A DNA stretch of 64,000 nucleotides from Pseudarthrobacter enclensis (GTDB lineage: Bacteria; Actinomycetota; Actinomycetes; Actinomycetales; Micrococcaceae), in assembly GCF_030811655.1 (NCBI RefSeq), contig NZ_JAUSRE010000010.1, positions 1 to 64,000 on the forward strand. Reading direction: 5' to 3'. The position numbers were made by a program, and so were the translations under genes. Of the stretch, positions 42,387-51,801 are shown one piece after another; the first letter of the stretch is position 1; each line of letters opens with the position of its first letter. The notes beneath the pieces were generated by a model. The model searched no databases. It saw only the letters and a list, made by a program, of their open reading frames with translations, and had not been told where the DNA came from.

Positions 42387-43466
42387 ATGGGACTCGAAAA
42401 TTTCCTTTGGAAACGCGCCTTCAACACGATGCAGTCCGAGTTGCACCGTCGGGGATATACGGCCAGCATGCAGGAGGACACGACCAAGGACTCGCCGGAG
42501 AGCAGAACCATCCGGGTCGTTTGCAGCGACACGGTAGTGGACCTGTACATCAGGAGCGGGTATTGGACGTTCGACACTTGGATCAAGCTTGCTGGGGGCT
42601 GGCATCACAGCAACGTCGGCGAGATCGTCCAGGATCGGTATCGACTAAGGGCCGGCTTCACCGATCTGACTTCCAGGACTCCCCACGGGATTGTGCTCGA
42701 CACTTTGGTCCACAACTTTGTCCTCCCGGAGTTTCGGCATGCCATGGCGCCGGATCCAGCAGCGTCCCGGGTTCCGCGTACGTCACCGGGACCGGCCGCG
42801 CATCTGCAAGAGGAAATCATCTCAGAGCCATCCGTGCATGGCCCTCAACACCCATTCCCGGCCAATTCTAATGAGTCCGCCGACGTCGATGACGGGGCGG
42901 CCGCAGATCAGGAGGAGGAATATCAAGATGATGACTACGAGGACGATTACGACTATGAAGACGAGGAAGAAGAGGACGAGTCACCGGTGGAGGCCGGGAT
43001 GTCACCCAAGGATGCCCTCCAGGATCTGCAGCTGGTCGTAGCCTCGTTCGCGCGGCTTCGGCAGTATGACGACCCTTCCCACCTGCCAGAAACGATCGCA
43101 GCGTGGGGCAGCAGTTTCGATCCTGCCGGGCGTCGTTCGGATGGATATCTCATCACCGCCGGGCTAAGAGTGGGATTCTTTCGTCCGGAGGAACTGCGCA
43201 GCAACCCGTCCGCATTCCCGGGGCCACCCGTGTTCCTGGTTAGGGACTGCGAACTTGTGAGTTGGGGAAAGCCTTACGACGTGAGTCTCGACGTTCCAGG
43301 TTGCGGTGCCGCCGAGAATAACCGACTCGGACTTTTTACGGTGCAAATGAATGCCCATGGCATCAGCGAAGAACAGAATTTCTCCATCGAATACGGGCAA
43401 TATGATGCCGCTCGCAAAAGTCAGGTGGTTGAGTTTATGAGGGAGTTTCTCAACCGCGTTTCGTGA
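42387..43466 (+). CDS. Protein of unknown function with acidic linker
   Basis: This 359-residue protein has an N-terminal domain (MGLENFLWKRAFNTMQSELH, YIRSGYWTFDTWIKLAGGWH), a disordered linker rich in Asp, Glu and Tyr (DDDYEDDYDYEDEEEEDESP) and a C-terminal domain (DLQLVVASFARLRQYDDPSH). No family was recognised. The two-domain layout is similar to YbjN or T3SS-chaperone-like folds, but this is weak. Confidence 0.6.
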   Translation: MGLENFLWKRAFNTMQSELHRRGYTASMQEDTTKDSPESRTIRVVCSDTVVDLYIRSGYWTFDTWIKLAGGWHHSNVGEIVQDRYRLRAGFTDLTSRTPHGIVLDTLVHNFVLPEFRHAMAPDPAASRVPRTSPGPAAHLQEEIISEPSVHGPQHPFPANSNESADVDDGAAADQEEEYQDDDYEDDYDYEDEEEEDESPVEAGMSPKDALQDLQLVVASFARLRQYDDPSHLPETIAAWGSSFDPAGRRSDGYLITAGLRVGFFRPEELRSNPSAFPGPPVFLVRDCELVSWGKPYDVSLDVPGCGAAENNRLGLFTVQMNAHGISEEQNFSIEYGQYDAARKSQVVEFMREFLNRVS

Positions 43467-43587
43467 AAACCGTACGGGAGGCTCCACAAATTACCTGGCA
43501 ATTCGCTGCCGCGAAACCTCTTAAGGAGAACTGCGGAACCGTGATGGTTACGCGCCACGTCAGTCATCTCCTTTGTTTCCCCTTCTG

Positions 43588-44469
43588 CTAGCGGGGGTCT
43601 TCAACGTTGTTCCCCTGTGCTTGATCGCCTGTTGTCTCCTGGGACTTTTCAATGACTTGGTTGCTTGCTTCGTACAGCAATGTCTGTGCACATTGGGCAA
43701 GCCAAAAAACCCTCTCGAAACTGCCGTACAGCAGGAAGGTACTGTCTCCCTTTGTCGTTGGCTGAGCATCCTCTTTGAGATCGCTGAGCAGAGTTCCCAC
43801 CCATCGTTTGCCGTGGGCCATGCCACTGGCAATCTGCCACTTACCCAAGGGGTTAAGACCTTCCAATCCAGGGAGGGATCCGATGGTTCTCAGTAGCCCC
43901 GTAATCCGGAAGCCATCGTCAACACCTTTCCAGGACAACTCTGCGTAGCGTCTGATAATCCCTTCGATGATGCCCTTCTTCCGGTTGAAGGTCTCTTCGC
44001 CACTGCCACCGAAAGCAGTTAGTGCTGCCTTGTTCTTCTTTGCGTCCTCTAGCTCAAACTGTGCCAAGCGCAGGACGCGTTCATGTCGCTCAGCGGGCGT
44101 CATGATCCAGAGCGCTGTGCTGGCACATTCGATGGCATTTCTAATGAGTGTGTAGGGCGCAAAGACGTGAAGGTTCAGTCTCGGTTGGCCGTTCTCCGTG
44201 GCCTCAAGAATCATGCTGCGCAAGCCGTTTAGATTGTCTGCCGCGACGAGGAGCAGGTAGCGAACATCATTTGATATAGGGAAAGGGTACGTTGCTTGAT
44301 CGTCTTCGAAGAGTAGTGACCCTGGCTCCGATTTTGGCCAACGGTTCATATCGTCATAGAGGGACAGATTCGCATCCAACAGTCTCAGCAGTGCTTGTGC
44401 ATACTCTTGCTCGCTTGCCGGATCGGACACCCTGCCTCTAGAGCCCTTGGGCGTTGTCGTGAGCTTCAT
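43588..44469 (-). CDS. Protein of unknown function
   Basis: This 293-residue helical protein (VRYLLLVAADNLNGLRSMIL, APYTLIRNAIECASTALWIM, HERVLRLAQFELEDAKKNKA) resembles uncharacterised actinobacterial proteins. The ATG at 44469 follows AAAGGACATGAA. It stands alone, opposite in strand to the two unknown genes before it. Confidence 0.55.
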   Translation of the reverse strand: MKLTTTPKGSRGRVSDPASEQEYAQALLRLLDANLSLYDDMNRWPKSEPGSLLFEDDQATYPFPISNDVRYLLLVAADNLNGLRSMILEATENGQPRLNLHVFAPYTLIRNAIECASTALWIMTPAERHERVLRLAQFELEDAKKNKAALTAFGGSGEETFNRKKGIIEGIIRRYAELSWKGVDDGFRITGLLRTIGSLPGLEGLNPLGKWQIASGMAHGKRWVGTLLSDLKEDAQPTTKGDSTFLLYGSFERVFWLAQCAQTLLYEASNQVIEKSQETTGDQAQGNNVEDPR

Positions 44470-44664
44470 TTCATGTCCTTTGCACGGCACGATAGGCATC
44501 CGGTGCAGGAGGTTGTGCACATCCGCCGGCCCTCCTGGGTGAGGTTGTTTGTGTGTGGTGACCTGGCGGTTGTGTGCAGGCGGTCAGCTGGTTCCTGTCG
44601 TCCATCATGTGTGCAGGAAAAGCCCGAAGGAAATCGCTTTTGCTGTGCACATGTGGGCGAGAGG

Positions 44665-44982
44665 CTACACGTGGTGTTGCGGCTGTTCCGTCTGTTCAGG
44701 TGACTCCGGTGTTGGTGTGGTCCGACGTACCGCGCGTTTGCGAACGCGCAGCTTCTTCTCCGGCTCGCTGAGGCCTGCCGAGCGGAGTTCGTCGGCGGTC
44801 CAGCCAGCAGCGAGTGCCGCCTGGTAGCGGCGCACGTCTTCGTCTTCGGCCACGCTAAGGGCATCGCGTGCGTCGGCCACCTTCTGCCTGGACTTGACCA
44901 GTTCCCGCACCGAGTCCATGCGGTTGCTGAGCCGCTTCTGAAGCTCGCGTTCGATCTTCTCTGCATCAATGTTGGTAGCCAT
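44665..44982 (-). CDS. Small plasmid-type coiled-coil protein
   Basis: This 105-residue charged protein (IERELQKRLSNRMDSVRELV, KVADARDALSVAEDEDVRRY, AGWTADELRSAGLSEPEKKL) is predicted helical and coiled. It is divergent from the mobC-relaxase genes and starts after GGGGG. A truncated relative lies at 30187-30321 in X. A role in mobilisation or plasmid maintenance is possible by position only. Confidence 0.6.
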   Translation of the reverse strand: MATNIDAEKIERELQKRLSNRMDSVRELVKSRQKVADARDALSVAEDEDVRRYQAALAAGWTADELRSAGLSEPEKKLRVRKRAVRRTTPTPESPEQTEQPQHHV

Positions 44983-44994
44983 GACCCCCAAGTT

Positions 44995-45220
44995 TAGCGG
45001 AGCAGGTTTTCTGCCCCCTTTAGGCGCCGAAGAATGCCGTACACCATACCGCCTCTAGCATCGGCGCCGCAGCAAGCTATACGTTTACACGGGTGTAAAC
45101 GGCGTGTCGCTGCACGCCCTGCGGTTGTTTACTTGGCACACTGGCTTGTGGGTCCCCGGGTTTCGGGGTCGCTGCGCTGGGCTTTTGAGGTGCTGGGTCG
45201 TTGAGGGATTGGGGGAGTGC
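44995..45220. other. Candidate oriT region upstream of mobC
   Basis: Two dyads are present: GGCGCCGA near 45023 with TCGGCGCC near 45059, and CGTTTACAC with GTGTAAACG at 45082-45101 separated by GG. An inverted repeat just upstream of mobC and a relaxase gene is the usual place for oriT. The nick site cannot be assigned. Confidence 0.45.
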
Positions 45221-45610
45221 GTGTCTGACGAAGATGTGCCGTACTCCCGGCTTTCCCGGCGGCGGCGGGCGAATTCGCCTGCGGGGACAAAGAAGCGCCG
45301 TGACGTGTGGGTCACGGCGGAGGAAGAGGCTGCGCTGATCGCGAAGGCTGCCCGACAGAAAGTCACGGTCCCGAACCTGCTCCTGACCGCTGCGCTGTCG
45401 GAAGGCTCGGAGAGCCCGACGGAGCGGCGGGCGGCGATGGCTGAACTCATGGCGATCCACACGCTGTTGGCCCGGGTGTCGAACAACGTGAACCAGATCG
45501 CCCGGCATGCCAACGCCGGCGACGAGTTCCCCCAGGACGCCAAAGCCGCTCTGGCTTATGTGCGTGAGGTTGCGATGCGGATCGACCGCACCATTGAGGG
45601 GTTGATGTAG
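45221..45610 (+). CDS. mobC: MobC-like mobilisation protein
   Basis: This 129-residue accessory protein has the MobC domain (AIHTLLARVSNNVNQIARHA, AYVREVAMRIDRTIEGL) and a basic N-terminus (RLSRRRRANSPAGTKKRRDV) with a ribbon-helix-helix-like region (RDVWVTAEEEAALIAKAARQ). MobC proteins open oriT for the relaxase. The GTG at 45221 follows GGGGGAG; the upstream frame has no ribosome site. The relaxase start follows within three bases. Confidence 0.8.
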   Translation: MSDEDVPYSRLSRRRRANSPAGTKKRRDVWVTAEEEAALIAKAARQKVTVPNLLLTAALSEGSESPTERRAAMAELMAIHTLLARVSNNVNQIARHANAGDEFPQDAKAALAYVREVAMRIDRTIEGLM

Positions 45611-45612
45611 GG

Positions 45613-47250
45613 ATGATGCCGAACATTACCCGCGGCTCGAGGATGGCTGGTTTGATGGTGTACCTGGTGTCGACGGATGCGGATAAGACGAAGAACGCGC
45701 ACACCGACCCGCACCTGATCGCCGGGGACGCCGCGATCATGGCCTGGTACGACGACGGTGTCCTGGACAAGGACGACGCGGCCGCGATCGCGAAGCACCT
45801 GGACCAGCCACGCAAGGCGTTCGGCGTCGAAGTCCGGGTCAAGGACATGATCTGGGATCCGGTGAAGAAGCAGCGGGTTTTCGCCGGATACAAGGACGCC
45901 AGCGTGTGGCACTGCTCCCTGAGTCTGCGCGCCGAAGAAGGAGCGCTGACTGACCAGCAGTGGGGCGATATCGCCAACGACTTCGTCGACGCGATGGGCT
46001 TCACCGAAGCCAGCGGTAAAGCGCAGTGCCGGTGGGCCGCGATCAACCACGGAACCAGTGAGAACGGCAACCACCACATCCACATCGCCGTGTCCCTGGT
46101 CCGCGAAGACGGCACCAAAGCCTCCACGCACGGTGACTACGCCAAAGCCCAGAAAACCTGCCGCGCCCTGGAGGCCAGGTACGGGCTGGAAGAGCTCTTC
46201 ACCGTGCACGCCACCCGCGGTTACGAACGCGCCGAGAAGGCCACCGCGGCACGCGACCAGCGCGAGATGCACCGGGCCTCCCTCGCCCGCAAAGTGCGCG
46301 CCAGCGCTGCCGCCTCCGGCAGCGAGGCGGAGTTCGTTCGCCGAGCCAGGGACTGCGGTCTGCTGGTCCGGCCCAGGTACGCGAAGAACACCACCGGCGT
46401 CATCGTCGGCTACTCCGTGGCCGAACGACCGAAGCCGGGGGATCGGCCGATCTGGTTCGGCGGCGGCACCCTCGCCACCGACCTCCGCCTCGGACAACTG
46501 CGCCAAGAATGGACCGACACCCCACATGCAGCAACAGAAGCAGCGGCAGAGTGGAACGCAGCCGCACGCAACAAACGCAAAGCCAACACCCGCGGTCCGG
46601 AAAAGACCGCACCGGCCCCGCAGCTGTGGGTGGACTACACCCGAAACGCCACCGAGCTGGCCGACCGGCTCCGGAACGTTCCACGCGACGATCACGCAAC
46701 CTGGGCCAAGGCAGCACGGGAAGTGTCGGGAGCGTTCGCCGCTTGGTCGCACCGGCTCGAAGGGACGCCAGGACCCTTGGCTGCCACCGCCGCGGAACTG
46801 GCCCGGACCGCACAGCTCCGCACACCCCGCGAACACAGCAAACCCGTCCCGTTGCCGTCGATCGCCGGCGCCGCGATGTTGTTCATGGCCGCCTCCAGCA
46901 AGAATAAGACAGCAGCGCAGACCGCGCTGATGGTGCAGCTGATCAACACCGCCTTCGCGGTGTACGAAATGCATCAACAGGCGGGCCGGGCGCGGGAAGC
47001 GCAGCGCATCCGCGCCGTGGTCGAAAACCAGCTCGCCCCGTTCACCGCGACCATGCCCAAACCCGTACCTGTCGGAGCGGAACGACAGCCAGCAGTTGCG
47101 GCAACTGCTCCGCCGCGGGCGGTCGATATCGCACGGCGCGGCATGGCCCCGATCCGCCCCGGTTCCGTCGTTCCCACGACACCCACGCCGGCCACACCAG
47201 CAAGGACCTATCAGCCCAGCCGCGAGACTCGGCCGGGACTCGACCGATAA
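45613..47250 (+). CDS. MOB-type relaxase
   Basis: This 545-residue relaxase has the three-His motif GNHHIHIAVSLVREDGTKAS near residue 155 and an N-terminal segment MPNITRGSRMAGLMVYLVS that could hold the catalytic Tyr. It resembles the actinobacterial MOBP group with a MobC partner. The C-terminal 250 residues are helical and low in conserved motifs. It would nick oriT and lead transfer with a helper conjugation system, as no type IV secretion genes are in the window. Confidence 0.85.
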   Translation: MMPNITRGSRMAGLMVYLVSTDADKTKNAHTDPHLIAGDAAIMAWYDDGVLDKDDAAAIAKHLDQPRKAFGVEVRVKDMIWDPVKKQRVFAGYKDASVWHCSLSLRAEEGALTDQQWGDIANDFVDAMGFTEASGKAQCRWAAINHGTSENGNHHIHIAVSLVREDGTKASTHGDYAKAQKTCRALEARYGLEELFTVHATRGYERAEKATAARDQREMHRASLARKVRASAAASGSEAEFVRRARDCGLLVRPRYAKNTTGVIVGYSVAERPKPGDRPIWFGGGTLATDLRLGQLRQEWTDTPHAATEAAAEWNAAARNKRKANTRGPEKTAPAPQLWVDYTRNATELADRLRNVPRDDHATWAKAAREVSGAFAAWSHRLEGTPGPLAATAAELARTAQLRTPREHSKPVPLPSIAGAAMLFMAASSKNKTAAQTALMVQLINTAFAVYEMHQQAGRAREAQRIRAVVENQLAPFTATMPKPVPVGAERQPAVAATAPPRAVDIARRGMAPIRPGSVVPTTPTPATPARTYQPSRETRPGLDR

Positions 47251-47290
47251 GAATCACACCACCAGTGCAAGGGGATTCTCAATGACAAAG

Positions 47291-48493
47291 TCAAGCGGCT
47301 TGAGTAACCGGTATCGTCCGGTGCTCGAAGCGCTTACCGTCTCTGAGAAGGGCCCAGATGACGTTGATGCGGCGTCTGGCCAGGGCGAGGATAGCTTGCT
47401 TGTGGTTCTTTCCTTCAGCGCGTTTCCGGTTGTAGTAGGCCTTCGACGTTGGGCAGTGTACGGCCGCGGTTTGCGCCGAGAGATAGCAGGCTCTGAGCAG
47501 TCTTCGGTCGTAGCGTCTGGGACGGTGATGGTTTCCGCTGACGCGGCCGGAGTCACGCGGGACAGGGGCTACCCCTGCGACGCCGGCAAGCCGGTTGGGG
47601 TTCTCATAGTGATCCATAGTTCCACCGGTCGCAGCGAGGAACTCGGAGGCGAGCTGCACACCAAATCCAGGGACGCTCAGCAGGATCTCGGCGTATTCAT
47701 GCTTACTGAACCGGGCCTCGATCTGTGCCTCGACCTCCTCGATCTCTTCGCGCAGGCGAAGGACCTGAGCCGCGATCTTTCCCACGAGCATCGCAGCTGC
47801 TGCTTGCCCGCTCACGGTGGTGTGCTGGCGGTTGGCTGTCTCCACCGCGGCCATCGCAAGAAGGTCGGACCGGTGGACTCCTTGTTTGCGCAGCCAGCTC
47901 GTGATTCTGGCCTGGCCTGCTTTACGGATCCCGTCGGGGGTTTGGTACTTCGTCAGCAGCACCAGCGCCCCTTTCCGCAGGGAGTAGTCAAAGGCTGCTT
48001 CCAAAGCAGGGAAATACCCCAACAGGGTGGCGCGCAGCCGGTTGATCGCCCGGGTTCGGTCCGCGACCAGATCAGCTCGGTGAGCCGAGAAGAGCCGAAG
48101 CTCGACCGAAAGCTCATCGGCTGCCCGGACGGGGTGCAGGTCGCGTCGCATCCTGGCCTGGTCGGCAATGATGGCGGCGTCCTTGGCATCGGTCTTTCCG
48201 TCACCCCGGTATGTGCGGGAAGCATGATGGACAGTTCTGCCAGGGATATAGAGGACCTGTTGGCCGTTATCGACCAACAGGCCGATAGCCAGAGCACCCC
48301 CTCCATCGTTCAGATCTGTCGCCCAGACCACCTCGCCGCCCGCCGCCAGGGAGAGTACGTCTGCGATCATGGCCAACAGCTCGGTTTCATCATTAGCCAC
48401 ACGGCGAGAGAAGAGCCGGCGCCCTTCTTCGTCGATCGCCACACAGTGATGGTGAGCTTTTCCAGCATCAATTCCCGCCCACAATCGCGACAC
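47291..48493 (-). CDS. IS110-family transposase
   Basis: This 400-residue transposase has the N-terminal DEDD RuvC-like domain (LWAGIDAGKAHHHCVAIDEE, GDGKTDAKDAAIIADQARMR) and the C-terminal transposase_20 domain (EILLSVPGFGVQLASEFLAA, AGVAGVAPVPRDSGRVSGNH) with the conserved Ser. The GTG at 48493 follows GGAGG. IS110 enzymes choose target and donor sites with a bridge RNA from the element end. Confidence 0.9.
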   Translation of the reverse strand: MSRLWAGIDAGKAHHHCVAIDEEGRRLFSRRVANDETELLAMIADVLSLAAGGEVVWATDLNDGGGALAIGLLVDNGQQVLYIPGRTVHHASRTYRGDGKTDAKDAAIIADQARMRRDLHPVRAADELSVELRLFSAHRADLVADRTRAINRLRATLLGYFPALEAAFDYSLRKGALVLLTKYQTPDGIRKAGQARITSWLRKQGVHRSDLLAMAAVETANRQHTTVSGQAAAAMLVGKIAAQVLRLREEIEEVEAQIEARFSKHEYAEILLSVPGFGVQLASEFLAATGGTMDHYENPNRLAGVAGVAPVPRDSGRVSGNHHRPRRYDRRLLRACYLSAQTAAVHCPTSKAYYNRKRAEGKNHKQAILALARRRINVIWALLRDGKRFEHRTIPVTQAA

Positions 48494-48628
48494 GGGTACC
48501 TCCTTGGCTCGTCGGGATGTGCTTTGCCCAATCGACAACCTCGCCGTCGTGTCCTTACACAGCGATCAATGCCGCACTTCTCAATCAGAGGTCGAGTTGT
48601 CGCGGGGCACCGAGCGGCCAATCCCCTT
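48494..48628 (-). ncRNA. Candidate bridge-RNA region of IS110 element
   Basis: In the IS110 group the long non-coding end lies upstream of the transposase and encodes the bridge RNA. Here that is the interval between the transposase start and the right inverted-repeat limit. No fold was computed, so only the position supports this. Confidence 0.35.
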
Positions 48629-48735
48629 CAGCCACAAACAGGGCGAGAAACACTAATGAGCCATACCCGGTGCCCCTGGGTGATGGCGAGCATACAAAGC
48701 CCACCAAACACACACCAAACAACGTAAGGAACACC

Positions 48736-49935
48736 ATGAGTGAATCAGACGGCATCGACGACGTACTCGACAACGGCCTGCGGCAATCCCTGATGCTTGC
48801 CGCCCGCGTCGGGGAGACCCTGGCACGGCGCCGGCAGGAGTTCCTCCGCGAACGGGAACACCAGGACACCCAGGGAGCGCACGAAGCTCACGCCCGCTAC
48901 ACCGCGGAGCGTGCGCAGATGCAGGGCGCACTCGCGCCAGTCCACGACGTCAAATGGTGGCAGCAAGCACAACCCGCAGATATCACCAACGCCTACCTGC
49001 TGAGCGAGGCCTGGAAGGACCACGACCCCGCCGCCCTGACCGCAGCCGACCGGATTCGCCACGAGGTGTACACCAGGTACGGGATCGACACGCACGAGGT
49101 CGGCGCAGACGACGCCTACCTGCAATCCGGCATCGAAACGGTCGCCGTCGAACAGGCCCGCCTCAACGCCGCCCGGGAACATGAGAAAGCCGTGGCGCTG
49201 ATCGCTGCAGCCCAGGCAGAAGAACTCCGGGCCCGGGCACAGAGGCTCGCGCCGGCCATGGAAAGGCATCAGGTCCCCGTCGAATACCTGAGCAACGAGG
49301 CCCTGGCGGCAGCGCTCCAGCAGTCCCAGGACGCCAGAACCCCGGAGGCCGTCGAAGCCGCCGACGCGGACGTGAAGGAACGGCTGTACCTGATCGGCAA
49401 AGACGGCATCAATGGCCCCACCATCGACCAGCTCCGCGACGAAACCACAGCCGCCGTGAATGGAGCCGGAGACGACCACTTCAAAGACCCTGCATTCGTG
49501 AAAGCCGCCCAGGAGATGCATGAAGCCAAGCTCCTCGCCGAAGCCGGCTTCACCGGCGCAGGTCAGGAGTCCGTGGAGCAGCGGTATGAGCGGGCCGAAC
49601 GGGAGCTCTTCGCCCGTATCGAAGGCCTCGGCCGTGAAATCGAGGACCGCGTCAGCGGCAACGACAACGAGCGCCTCACAGATCAGGGCCTGAAGGCAGA
49701 AACAGCCTCAGCCGCAGGGTACGGTTCCGCCGAACACCACGAAGATTTCGCCGCAACCCTGAGGACCAGCGGTGCGACAGAAACGCAGATCCGCGGCCGC
49801 CTCACCGCAGCACGCAGCGAAGGCACACACCCCAACGCAGCCGTCACAGCCGGCCTAGGGGTTGCGAAGGCCAGGAAGAGCCGTCCAGGCAAATCCTTGG
49901 GTGCCGAACGTGGCAAAAGCGGCCTCAGCAGATAA
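48736..49935 (+). CDS. Large coiled-coil plasmid protein of unknown function
   Basis: This 399-residue hydrophilic protein (VLDNGLRQSLMLAARVGETL, MQGALAPVHDVKWWQQAQPA, LSNEALAAALQQSQDARTPE) is largely helical. It follows the relaxase on the same strand, and the IS110 element lies between them. Similar genes follow relaxases on Arthrobacter plasmids, so it may act in mobilisation. The ATG at 48736 follows GTAAGGA. Confidence 0.6.
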   Translation: MSESDGIDDVLDNGLRQSLMLAARVGETLARRRQEFLREREHQDTQGAHEAHARYTAERAQMQGALAPVHDVKWWQQAQPADITNAYLLSEAWKDHDPAALTAADRIRHEVYTRYGIDTHEVGADDAYLQSGIETVAVEQARLNAAREHEKAVALIAAAQAEELRARAQRLAPAMERHQVPVEYLSNEALAAALQQSQDARTPEAVEAADADVKERLYLIGKDGINGPTIDQLRDETTAAVNGAGDDHFKDPAFVKAAQEMHEAKLLAEAGFTGAGQESVEQRYERAERELFARIEGLGREIEDRVSGNDNERLTDQGLKAETASAAGYGSAEHHEDFAATLRTSGATETQIRGRLTAARSEGTHPNAAVTAGLGVAKARKSRPGKSLGAERGKSGLSR

Positions 49936-50054
49936 ACGAAATGAAGGTACGCGAAGGCGGCGGGTGTACCGCGGGCCGGCAAGCTACCCAAGATTGACCG
50001 CCAAGCCTATTCGCGGCTGTCGCGGTTCAGCGCCGGCCTGCAAGGAAGATTACC

Positions 50055-50279
50055 TTGAAACAAAAACCCGGAGAGGCCGACTTCCATCAGAACTCAGGCC
50101 GGGGGAGTGATGATGAGGTCATTGCAGAGGCCCTGCAGTTGCTGGCCGACTTCGACAACACGCCGCTGCTGGATATGACCCCGCTGTTCTACCAGCACGG
50201 GTACGAAGAGTTACGGATGATCACCCGTGACCTGCTCCGGATTCTGGGGCATGACCCTGACGCTCAGAATCCACGGTAA
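50055..50279 (+). CDS. Small protein of unknown function
   Basis: This 74-residue acidic protein (DEVIAEALQLLADFDNTPLL, YEELRMITRDLLRILGHDPD) starts at TTG after AAGGAAGA. It lies downstream of the coiled-coil gene in the mobilisation group. No family was recognised. Confidence 0.5.
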   Translation: MKQKPGEADFHQNSGRGSDDEVIAEALQLLADFDNTPLLDMTPLFYQHGYEELRMITRDLLRILGHDPDAQNPR

Positions 50280-50319
50280 TTGTGGGCGTCGAACCAGAAA
50301 ACACTAACCCGCCACATCT

Positions 50320-51084
50320 TTATCTGCACTCGAGCCCATAGAGCGAGAGAACATAGTTGAGATCAGCATCGTTCCGATGGATCTCCGCTTCGGCTTGGAC
50401 CTGCACCGGGTCGGGACCGAGCCGGTCATCCTGCCGCCGCAGCCAATAAGCCCAACACAGTCCCCCACCGTATTTAGAGTGCGCGCGGACGCCGGCAGCG
50501 TAGTTCCCGTCATCCAGGACTTGCTCACGGAGCCATTCAGCAATGGCCGTGGTTGCTTCGCGGTCATCTCCGGCCAGGGTGCCAAGGGTGACAGTGCCAA
50601 TGCCAAAGGACTCGTCAAGCTGTTGCCCGAGGTGACGGTTCAGAGCTGCGATCGACTCGGCTGCCGTCAGATCGACCCACCTGATCGGCTCGCTGATCCG
50701 CAGCGTGTACATAAGACGCCCGTCCCGCCAGTTTGCCGGAAGCCAGCCAGGAATCATGTTCCCGTTCCTGGTCCAGTCATCCTGAATCATCTTCTGAGCC
50801 ACCTCAACGGGGAGGCCGAACTGCCGAGCGGCGAACGCCACCGCGTCGCGGAAGTCCTTACCCACCCGGGCCATCGCCAGCGTCTCCGCATACGCGGTGC
50901 GTCGATCCCCGGCCAGGTACACGGTCGAACCTGGGGTGTCGAAGCGCGACCAGGACGACCGATCCACCGCTCCCGCACTTCGCGGCAGCGGATTCACAGG
51001 TCCGTATGATGACTTGGCGATCCGGTATCCAGTAATCGGCCCTTCCACGTAGGCCAGGCCGGTACTGGAACAGACTCCGGTCAA
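50320..51084 (-). CDS. RES-domain toxin
   Basis: This 254-residue protein has RES-domain features: GYRIAKSSYGP with the conserved Arg and Tyr, RFDTPGSTVYLAGDRRTAYA with the family's YLA and TAYAE pattern, and Glu in AYAETLAMAR. RES toxins degrade NAD+ or ADP-ribosylate. It is encoded after the Xre-type antitoxin with a 4-bp overlap. The C-terminal 100 residues extend beyond the usual core. Confidence 0.75.
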   Translation of the reverse strand: MTGVCSSTGLAYVEGPITGYRIAKSSYGPVNPLPRSAGAVDRSSWSRFDTPGSTVYLAGDRRTAYAETLAMARVGKDFRDAVAFAARQFGLPVEVAQKMIQDDWTRNGNMIPGWLPANWRDGRLMYTLRISEPIRWVDLTAAESIAALNRHLGQQLDESFGIGTVTLGTLAGDDREATTAIAEWLREQVLDDGNYAAGVRAHSKYGGGLCWAYWLRRQDDRLGPDPVQVQAEAEIHRNDADLNYVLSLYGLECR

Positions 51085-51464
51085 CCCGCAAACCTGTCTT
51101 CAGTCATCGCAGTTGCGGCTGCCATGACTTCCTTGGCGCGCATGTCCTTGATCGCTTCGATGGGCGAGACTTCATCGAGCCACGGGTTCGCGCCGACAAA
51201 CCACAGCCGGGCCACGTGTTCTCCCTCCACGCTCGACACAGCAGTCCACGCGCGGTGGGCGAGCTGCAACCGGGCTTGGGCCTCCGGTCGGGGCTCCGGT
51301 CCATCGGTGCGGGCCCACCGATAACTGATTTTAGGGTCCTTGCTGCCCGCTAATGCCGCGACCAGCGTGGCGCCGAGCGCGCTGTTGAGCTGTCGGACGA
51401 TCTCCCGAATGCCCAGACGAGCCGTGCCGCTGTGGGCAGTTCCAACGTCAATCGAGATACTCAT
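51081..51464 (-). CDS. Xre/MbcA-type antitoxin
   Basis: This 127-residue protein has an N-terminal HTH-like part (IREIVRQLNSALGATLVAAL, then SKDPKISYRWARTDG) and the DUF2384-like C-terminal domain AHRAWTAVSSVEGEHVARLW then FVGANPWLDEVSPIEAIKD, which blocks the RES active site in known pairs. It is the first gene of the RES-Xre operon and would autoregulate it. Confidence 0.75.
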   Translation of the reverse strand: MSISIDVGTAHSGTARLGIREIVRQLNSALGATLVAALAGSKDPKISYRWARTDGPEPRPEAQARLQLAHRAWTAVSSVEGEHVARLWFVGANPWLDEVSPIEAIKDMRAKEVMAAATAMTEDRFAG

Positions 51465-51801
51465 GACGGCTCACTCCTTCCGGTACCTGTCCATTCTAAC
51501 GGTAAGACCACTATAAAGCCACTAAAAAAGCACTAGTTGGATAGCGACTGTCCTCACTTCTATCTGGCGCGTCTGCTGCAAGGGTCCCTCGTCAGCAGCA
51601 GTAGCGCTGGATAACCCATCGGGAACGTCCCCGACTGTGAACAGCAGAACAGATGCTTTCGGCGAAAACATAAGAGATTCGCAAGGGTGTGGCTGGGCAT
51701 AGACGATATATTTATGGCCTCCCGCTAGATTGATTAACGAAAAGTCTCTTGCAGGCAGTGGCATGTCTATAGGTGGGACTTGGGCTGTATAGAGTTTCGG
51801 T

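Larger units (their letters stand above)
47269..48628. mobile_element. IS110-family insertion sequence
   Basis: A single DEDD transposase gene on the minus strand interrupts the relaxase operon between 47250 and 48736. AAGGGGATT at 47269-47277 and AATCCCCTT at 48620-48628 form a perfect 9-bp inverted repeat and are the likely limits, giving about 1.36 kb. Family ends are not fully reliable without an empty site. Confidence 0.65.
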
